Source: Ceratobasidium sp. AG-K
Lineage: Eukaryota; Basidiomycota; Agaricomycetes; Cantharellales; Ceratobasidiaceae
Direction: 5' to 3'
NCBI GenBank assembly: GCA_037039685.1
Contig: JAWNGF010000001.1
Span: 5,270,001-5,334,000, forward strand
Length of the DNA stretch: 64,000 bases
Below the pieces are notes generated by a model, which was not told the origin of the DNA, searched no databases, and saw only the letters and a program-made list of their open reading frames with translations. A program made the translations under genes and the position numbers. This document shows positions 57,191 through 64,000 of the stretch, piece by piece; position 1 is the first letter of the stretch, and the number at the start of each line of letters is the position of its first letter.

Positions 57191-59730
57191 CCTTGGTTGC
57201 TGAGCTGTTCAATGCGCGGTTCTAGCTCTGCCAAAGGCGTTCCGGAGAGCAACCAGCACCGGCGGCAAGCTGCGATCAATCACGGCTAATCTGTGATATG
57301 AGTCAACAGGAAATCGCATCATGTGCCATAGAACTCGCCCACTTTTTGTGCGGGATTGGTCTCCCTGCACTTTCGCTCAATTCCGATTGAATACCGTTCC
57401 TTGAGTCTAGCTTAGCGAGCTCCGTCGGTACCGACGCCTGATGAGTTTTCGGTAATATTAAACACGGCTCGAAGCACAAAATAGAACGATGTCTGGACCA
57501 GCATTGAATTCAGCGCAAAGACTAGACTCGTGAATACCACTGACCGGCACGAAGCGGTTCACGGCCGCCGCGGATATCTTTGGTATTATGATGGATGTTT
57601 GGATTGGTTAACATTTTCACGTCAGTGAGGTTAGGGGATGCTCACTAGGGTACTTGTTGAACACCACCGAGTCTGCAAAAGCGTGAGACGCGCGGACCAA
57701 CGTTCCAGAAGTTTGGAGCTCCTCCGAGATGGTGATTGTTTTCAGACTTGCTCGAGTGGCAGCGCGTTATAGTAAACGCGAGTGGGTGAACAAGTTGACA
57801 GAATAGAACAACTCAACCCTCGGTTACTCGTAATTTTTTCCAAGCCTGTACAATCTTCGATCGAACTGAATCCAGATGAAATCCAACGCTCGGCACCGAA
57901 GGAGGTCAAATAGTGTCTTCACCAAGGCGGTGGTGGCATAGAACAACCTAGCACAAGCATCATGGCGAGGTGGAGCAAAACCGGAAGCTGTGACCGTGAT
58001 GTCACCCTCTCGCCGACAGAAATGACATCACTGGGATGACAAAGCTCACACTTTGCTTGTTGAACAACACGTGGGCAGACACCAGCATTGTAGAGATCCT
58101 GTCATGGTGGTTGCCAGTTGTTCTTCGCTCTGGCCGTGGTTGGGTTGGGGGGTTGGAACACTGTTTCCATGAGTTGTTGGTCGGGCAAACGGAAGCGCCA
58201 AGCACGGGACTTCTACGCGGTTGACGGGTTTGCTGCGGGCTAGTTCCATATCAATCATGGCTGATAGCGTGTCTGGCCTGCGCGGTAGAGTGCTCGCAGC
58301 TGCACATCGCGGTTATTTGCACAAGCCGCACATAATCACTACCAAAAGCATTGGGTGCTGTTATACATTTGTTTATAGCTAATATATGCACTTGGATCTC
58401 CTTCGGGTCGCCTCGAAACTTCGAATTACTTCGCCATTGAAAAACAGATGATATGAACAAAGCTATCAAGCGAGTAAATTGACCGACACTAAAACTATAT
58501 TTATCCCCAAGGTAAGATCTTGACTACTTGTACCTGCAATATCTGAGAAGCAAACTTAATCCAGAGAAAACAGATCGGGCCGTCCTTTGGGTATCCCTGC
58601 CTCGGAAGCATCCGGATCGAACTTTACCAAAGTTTAGGACTCACTCAAATTAAAATCATACTTGAATTAACACTAGGCATTATACTACTAATTTCCTGCC
58701 GCCTAAGACTATTCCACCTGTCTGTTCTTGTCTACAAAACTGGTTGAACCGGCCACATAAATGATTCATTCCTCTAGACTGTGTGTAGGGGTAACGTGCG
58801 TGGCGTTGGCACATGGTTAGCACATCTTCATCTGCAATAGACTTTGATACGTGCGACGCATTAGGGTCCCACCGCCAATCTACTAGGTGTGAGTACGTGG
58901 AGTCAGATTCACACTGAGGTACCATCTCGAACTTACTGTGCTCGGCTAACTCGTCCTCCAGGACGCAAACCTCATTGGGCTGCATGCATTCACGATCCTC
59001 TTGAGATTGTTTAAGGATCGTTGAAACCCGCCATTAATGTCACAGCAAGGCCCAATCGCAAGCGTTTCGCCGCGCCACGCGCGTGTAATTAGGCGACCGA
59101 ATGCCGATCCGAGGCCTAACGCGATGGAACATGAGATTAACCTTTAGTATGCATAGCACAGATAGAACAGGCTTGCTGGTTGCAAGACGTCAGCTGGTCG
59201 CGCCATGCGTTCCAGGATCAAAACAAGAGCTACTGTCTCGACACGCAGCTTGGCTATATGCGAGAAATTGAACAGTAAAGCCGGCTCCTCCCCGCCTCGT
59301 TGTCGACGCAATACGCAGGAGGGCACTGGGAGTTTGTGACGCAGCCTATCGGTCGGTCGCGGAGTCTTGTAATCAGGGTTAAGCGTGGAATCCGTCTGAA
59401 ATGGAAGGCCATTCACGGCAGATAAATGACACGATGCAAGCCAATGGGTATTCATATCCGAGGGCTACATTCAACATGAATCTCAGACGGCGTATAAATG
59501 TAACAGGAAAAATGATAACCCACATTGAAGCAGGGAATGCGTACAGACTCGTGACCATGGTATAGATAGTTAAGGTTGATCCTCAGCAACGCGGTTGAAA
59601 TGTACATGGCGGTGAGTGATATCCGAGATGCTGACAAGGCAGCCCCTATTGTCGATCAGCGCTATGTCCCTTGGGCTTTGGTTAATGATAGGATGAAATT
59701 TCAGTGGGCCCACCGGGGAACTCGAGTTTC
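57191..59730. other. Gene-poor tract of about 2.5 kb
   Basis: From the YTH start codon to the next candidate gene I find no exon chain or family motif. ORFs are mostly below 75 codons. Minus-strand ORFs at 58985-58680 (MQPNEVCVLEDELAEHSKFE) and 59455-59144 (103 codons) look faintly protein-like but stand alone. The part 57250-58000 is balanced in composition and the part 58300-58700 is AT-rich. No terminal repeats, target-site duplications or transposase motifs recognised. Confidence 0.4.
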
Positions 59731-60475
59731 TTAAAAGCCTGTGTCACGAGCCCAAGCCAAGAAACGATTTAAGCGTCCTTCGGTGAGCTGCTCGAAATCC
59801 AATGATTTTCTGAGACAGACAACCAAAGCCCTGGGGTTAGTTCGACCATCACGATGCAGGGTCACGGCGCTTTGGTGCGGGTGCGCCAGGTCATTGATCA
59901 ACCGGTCTATGGGGATGACTTTGCTCGTTTTTGGATAGCGTCGAATTGCGAGATTGCGCATAGATGAGATGGCGTGCAGTCGATAAGATGGGACCGAGGC
60001 GTGGAGTCCTGGCGACTTAGCACGTAGCTCTGTGTTTAGGTGACCGTACCTCTGGGAAAGGACATGGTCGTCGGTTCCTTACAATGAGGCAAGAGTGCGA
60101 GTAACTAACAACGGCATCTATCAGCGAATGACTTCCGACAGCCAATTCCGGCTTGACTCTTGGAGCAGGACGGATCTTCGAAATCAGTTGTGTCAAAAAG
60201 CCACGGAGAACGGCGCGAATGAAGATAAAGGGGAGCCAAAGAACACAAATAACCGGTGCTTGGGCTTCAAGTTCCAAAGTGCAATACCAGTCGCATTCGG
60301 TGATAGCCGGGGATTGCACGAGGGAGACCGAGGACGTTGACAAGCCAGAGTCGTACACATGGTGTCGTATATTGCGTCTATGATGTATAAGCCAACCTGG
60401 TTCCGAACTTCCATGAGCTGATAACCCAATAGGACATAGCCAGTTGAGTTTTGTTTGATGGAATTGTATATTCAA
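59731..60475 (-). CDS. Candidate gene of unknown function
   Basis: Two or three minus-strand exons may join: an upstream part (60475-60110) with SVSLVQSPAITECDWYCTLE, LEAQAPVICVLWLPFIFIRA and SKIRPAPRVKPELAVGSHSL, and a downstream part (about 60050-59731) with SMRNLAIRRYPKTSKVIPID, RLINDLAHPHQSAVTLHRDG, RALVVCLRKSLDFEQL and RFLAWARDTGF, stop at 59731-59733. The downstream exon reads like real protein. The WLPFIFIRAVL segment could be a membrane helix. Start and splice sites are uncertain and the family is not recognised. Confidence 0.35.
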
Positions 60476-60714
60476 CTTTTAGCCGCTGAATGGTAGGGCA
60501 CATGGGCATAGGTGCGAAGACCAGCTAATAGGTAATTTGTCGATGCACATGCGTAAAGCCGCATCGGATAGTTCTAGTTATTAACATAATGTATGGTGGC
60601 AAGTATGAACCTAGTGGGCGGCTCTCTTTCGTGAATGAGATGACGGTAAGCGTGAAGGTATGTAAGATGTAAATATAGATCACATGACTAGCTATTTGAC
60701 AACATGGCCCACAT

Positions 60715-62438
60715 CTACCTTTCCCTGAATCGTTTACGACTGACGCTTGCTTGGCCCCACCGTTGGGTTTCACGACGCATACGTCTAGTGTAAAGTTTAG
60801 GAATAAAATTGGTGCTTTTTTGGAGATTCTTAATGCATACCTAATTGCCCGTTCGCGCTCCATTGCTCTCCTTTCAAGTTCTTCAGCGCTAAGTAGTTCT
60901 AAGCGAGGGAAATACTCTTCTGCATCTTGCCAATCGCGGAACACACTTCGTAGCCGCTCTGAACCGTCTGCTTGTAGAGCATCTTTGGTATGCTTGAGGA
61001 GAGCTTCGCGAAGAGCGCACGCGACCAGTGGAACCGCCTCTCCTGCGAGACCAGTGTCAGCACAGAGCGTCCGGGCAAAGTGCTCGGGTGTAAGTGGAGA
61101 CGATAAATCCCATTCGATATGGTCGTGTAAGTGGTGTGTGGATATTTGGAGATCGAGCTAGATAAAGTTTGAGTTATGTGTGATGGGTGTGCCTTTTGAA
61201 CTTACGCTAACAATGACTCTGCAGTCGGGTTCTTCCGACTCCGAATCAGTTTCTTCGTCACTTTCCGATTCCACTTCACTCCCACTACCAATGATACCAC
61301 CGCCTGTCGCAACATCTTCCACTGGTTTGCTTTCGGGTTGGGGAACGGGCGTTACGCTAACGGGCTCCTGCTTGTCGCTAGCAGCAGGTTGTTGCTCAGT
61401 CGTGTCCGTGGGGTCCATTTCATCGTCGATGTTAACCGCAATTGGAGCGGGAGTAACATGTCCATCACTCGCGGGGCTGGCTGCCGATGTTCCAACGCTG
61501 GCAGTAGTCAGACCTGTCCCAGGAGTACTCTGTCCCGAAGCGAGCGTCGTGTTTTGCAGGTTGGCGCGTAAAGCTTCAATGCGTGGGTCTTTTGGGACCG
61601 GGACTGATCGAGAAGGGCCCTGTGCATCGGATTGGCTAGGCTGGGTCAGGTCTTTACGTTTGCGTCTGGGCCGGATCCGGACATTGGCGATCCAGCGATG
61701 CTCTTCACATTGGGCGGATATAGCAGAAGCGATGAGTTCAGCGTGTTGAGCGGTAGGGATATTGAGGTCGACGCAGAGTTGGTGGGCGAACGCAGCAGGA
61801 GTGATCAGAGTTTCTGGGTGTAGGGGGAGGTGTGAGTCTTGGTGTGGGGTGTTATGGACTACTCACCGTTCACGTTCCAGAGAAAGCTATCCCGAATTTG
61901 ATGTGTTTCGGTGTTAAGTTCGAGTCGGATTGGAATATAGACTGCACGCTTTGACGCTGCCTCTGAAAGCTGCGCTTCAGAGCTTACATAGGGTTAGTTT
62001 GGCGACGTCTGAGCTTGGGTCCACGTACTAGTATTGTTGATGGATTCGAGAGGCCTTGGTTGGGTATACAAATTTTGCCGGAGGAATCGCGCCTAGATAA
62101 TTTCTATCAAGTTCGCCAGTGCCTCTCACAATATTTGGGGCGCTGGAAGCAGCAGCTAGAGAGGGACCCGCGGGTTCACCCTCGACGTCGACTGTCTCGT
62201 CTTCGTCATCCTCAAGTTCGGCATAGTTAACCACTCCACCGCGAGTTCGACGAGAAGGGCCAAAAGAAGAGGCGTGTGCCAATGCTGGCGCGGGTTGAAC
62301 CGGGGCGCCGGTGTGGTTTGGAGGTACGGGCGCAAGGCCGATGGGCTGGATAAGCAGAGTGCTTCCTGTGCGCAGGCGCGAATGATAAGCAGTACCATTG
62401 CCTGTCCATTGGATATGGGCGCATAGGGCGCGTTCCAT
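60715..62438 (-). CDS. SNF5/Sfh1 subunit of SWI/SNF-type chromatin remodeler
   Basis: Core SMARCB1-like subunit of SWI/SNF or RSC. ATG 62436-62438 (MERALCAHIQWTGNGTAYHS), RLRTGSTLLIQPIGLAP, an acidic patch (YAELEDDEDE) and YLGAIPPAKFVYPTK. Then the two SNF5 repeats: RAVYIPIRLELNTETHQIRD, FLWNVNETLITPAAFAHQLC; and after a long acidic Ser-rich linker (SEVESESDEETDSESEEPDC) RVIVSLDLQISTHHLHDHIE, WDLSSPLTPEHFARTLCADT. The C-terminal region has EELERRAMERERAIRRMRRE and a basic end, TAG 60715-60717, reached after an intron of about 56 nt. Whether it serves SWI/SNF or RSC cannot be told from sequence. An upstream coding exon is possible, since a CCACAG acceptor lies just before the ATG. Confidence 0.9.
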
Positions 62439-62622
62439 TGGCGTACAGACATTGTCGCCTGTGGACGTCAGTTACAGACCCGCGTCTTGCATAGCCACAT
62501 ACACTCAGGGTCGTGGTCAGGATACGCGAGTTAATGACTCAGCTGATCTCCACTAAACATGAGCTCATCGTTCTGCTTGCCACCATCGGGCGAATTATTT
62601 ATCTGCTAAGACACTATATATT

Positions 62623-64000
62623 ATGGACTCGAGCGACGAAGAAGACATCTGGGATGAGGTTGAGGTACCGCTCCCCAATATATCTGAAACTATCGACATC
62701 CCACTGGTTGAGCCAGAGACCCACACGCCACTTGAACAAAATATCGAAGTAACTATCACTAGGAAAGGCGGGGTGAGCAGGGAGCAGCAAGATCAGGCTT
62801 TAGCGTGAGTACCATGAGGATTGCTTGGATGATCTAATGACTGAAACCCAATAGAAAACGCCAGGCAGCTGCTCATGATCGGCTGATTCGTTTAGAGTCT
62901 CACAAGCTACACACGGTGGCACTCTTAGCTCGCTTTCCATCAGGAATAAGTGGTTGAATGATGAAGTGCTCAAGGTGCGTACCTCATGGGTTTTTGTCGA
63001 TAGCCACTGTTCAACTTGAGCTTTCAATAGGCTCGTCTGTTGTCGTTAGTTCCTTTACCGATTCAACACGGCTTTACCTCGATCAGGAAGAGTGCCCATC
63101 CAGACCCTGCTCGTCGGGGAAGGCTATTCGAAACGGCTCTCATCCGCCTGGTTGACTGGTTCGCCCCCTCGTCGACTTTTGCTACTCAGAACACGTACGT
63201 TGGTCGGTCGGAAGGCTGGTTTCGTATTAGTAATTCTGGCCATATCAAAACCCATACCTTCGAGGCTGCCTCTGAACGAATTCGCTTGCTCGAGAGGCGC
63301 GAGGTTGAGCGCAAGGCCCGCCAAGCTGAACGAGAAGAACGACGGGCGAAAAGAGCGCGAGCGAGGATCAAGGGCAAAGGAAAGGCTCGCGAGCACTCGG
63401 AGTCTAGCTCCGAGGACGAGGACGACTTGGAAGTTAGCGACTCTGAGACGAATGGTATGCCCCTGAACGCCTACGATCACCCAACTCAATCGCCAAGCAT
63501 GCCCTTCAACGCTCCGGGACTCGAGATATGGCAGCGCTGGTCTTTGTTGGGATTGTCAGGGCACTAGGGAATTCCTGTCAGACTTGTCTCGAGCTTACAA
63601 TGCGTATCGTGGTCGAAGCCTAAAGACTATTCTGGCCAGAAAACGCGTGGTGTCAAGGCAGGATCACTCAGAGGTCCTTCGGTTGCTGATGATGATCTCG
63701 AAATGGAAGAGGCCTCTATTCCCAGAGTCTCTTCATCTAGAATAGGCACTCCCGGCAGCGCTGGAACACGCAATCTTCCTGCTGTCACCACACCCCTCAA
63801 GGGGCAAGTCTATTGACCCCAACAGCGATAGCTCCACGCGTTTCAAAGATCCAGCAAGCGTAGACGAGGTCCCAATGCCAACCCAGGATCGCGAAGCGTC
63901 TGAAACCAAATCGACAGAGCGGCACGTCCCCCAACGGAGAGGATAGCAGAAGAGCCAAGGCTGTGGACACGGGGAATGATACCAGTTATGATTCGAGCCA
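62623..64000 (+). CDS. RAD4: DNA repair protein Rad4/XPC (3' end outside window; apparent frame breaks)
   Basis: Damage-recognition factor of nucleotide excision repair. ATG 62623: MDSSDEEDIWDEVEVPLPNI, acidic as in the family, then EVTITRKGGVS, QAAAHDRLIRLESHKLHTVA, NKWLNDEVLKARLLSLVPLP, RRGRLFETALIRLVDWFAPS, and a charged helix and acidic linker. The transglutaminase-fold core follows: ERLRSPNSIAKHALQRSGTR, DMAALVFVGIVRALGIPVRL, VSSLQCVSWSKP. To read these in order the frame must change near 63455 (CCCC), again near 63805 (GGGG) and near 63930 (CCCCC); no gt-ag introns explain the changes. This suggests assembly indels, or less likely gene decay. The gene runs past base 64000. It is divergent from SNF5, with 184 bp between the starts. 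Confidence 0.85.

Noticed and set aside
57191..59730. Transposable element remnant in the gene-poor tract
   Set aside because: I looked for integrase or reverse transcriptase motifs, terminal inverted repeats and long direct repeats and saw none. A repeat-library search could still find degenerate copies.

Overview
The window is a gene-dense stretch of a filamentous fungal nuclear genome, most likely a basidiomycete of the class Agaricomycetes. Almost every gene is cut by several short GT-AG introns of roughly 45-70 nt, gene spacing is a few hundred bases, and about twenty conserved eukaryotic proteins can be read by joining exons. Rhizoctonia/Ceratobasidiaceae is my best guess, from remembered similarity of the lineage-specific families (a DUF7330-like family in three copies, one DUF6593-like protein). 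That guess is inference; no marker gene here proves it. No bacterial operon, CRISPR array, rRNA or convincing tRNA was seen.

Layout, 1-16.5 kb: the 3' part of the pre-rRNA processing factor Fcf2 (+) faces the tail of a full-length Dicer-like RNase III (-). Then come a hypothetical protein with a basic N-terminus (-), a zinc-free MDR alcohol dehydrogenase/enoyl reductase (+), DUF7330-like copy A (-), an orphan single-exon protein (+), a nucleotidyltransferase-fold protein (-), a conserved hypothetical (-) and nuclear transport factor NTF2 (+).

16.5-31 kb: dynamin-like Vps1 (+), the sterol sensor SCAP/Scp1 (-), a gene-poor patch with broken ORFs (24.7-26.6 kb), a polytopic membrane protein (-), and two adjacent DUF7330-like genes, B and C (-).

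31-45.5 kb: PDX1, the E3-binding protein of pyruvate dehydrogenase (+), checkpoint clamp subunit Rad1 (-), the HECT ubiquitin ligase Hul5/UBE3C (+), a DUF6593-like protein (-), class II DAHP synthase for the shikimate pathway (-), and a SAM methyltransferase with long disordered regions (-).

45.5-64 kb: a gene-poor patch with frame-broken coding remnants, the U3 snoRNP protein IMP4 (+), an SRF-type MADS-box factor (+), an RRM plus YTH RNA-binding protein (-), a 3.5 kb gene-poor tract with one weak gene candidate, SNF5/Sfh1 (-), and the 5' part of Rad4/XPC (+), which runs off the window end and shows three apparent frame breaks at homopolymers.

Functionally this is a housekeeping mix: ribosome biogenesis (Fcf2, IMP4), RNA silencing and epitranscriptome reading (Dicer, YTH), DNA repair and checkpoint (Rad1, Rad4), membrane traffic and sterol sensing (Vps1, SCAP), transcription and chromatin (MADS, SNF5), and central metabolism (PDX1, DAHPS). 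I see no co-regulated cluster. The parts least explained by known biology are the DUF7330-like family, the nucleotidyltransferase-like and single-exon orphans at 12-13.5 kb, an apparent 9-nt microexon in the YTH gene, and the frame-broken remnants. Gene spans are start codon to stop codon including introns; internal splice sites were inferred by eye unless exact positions are given.
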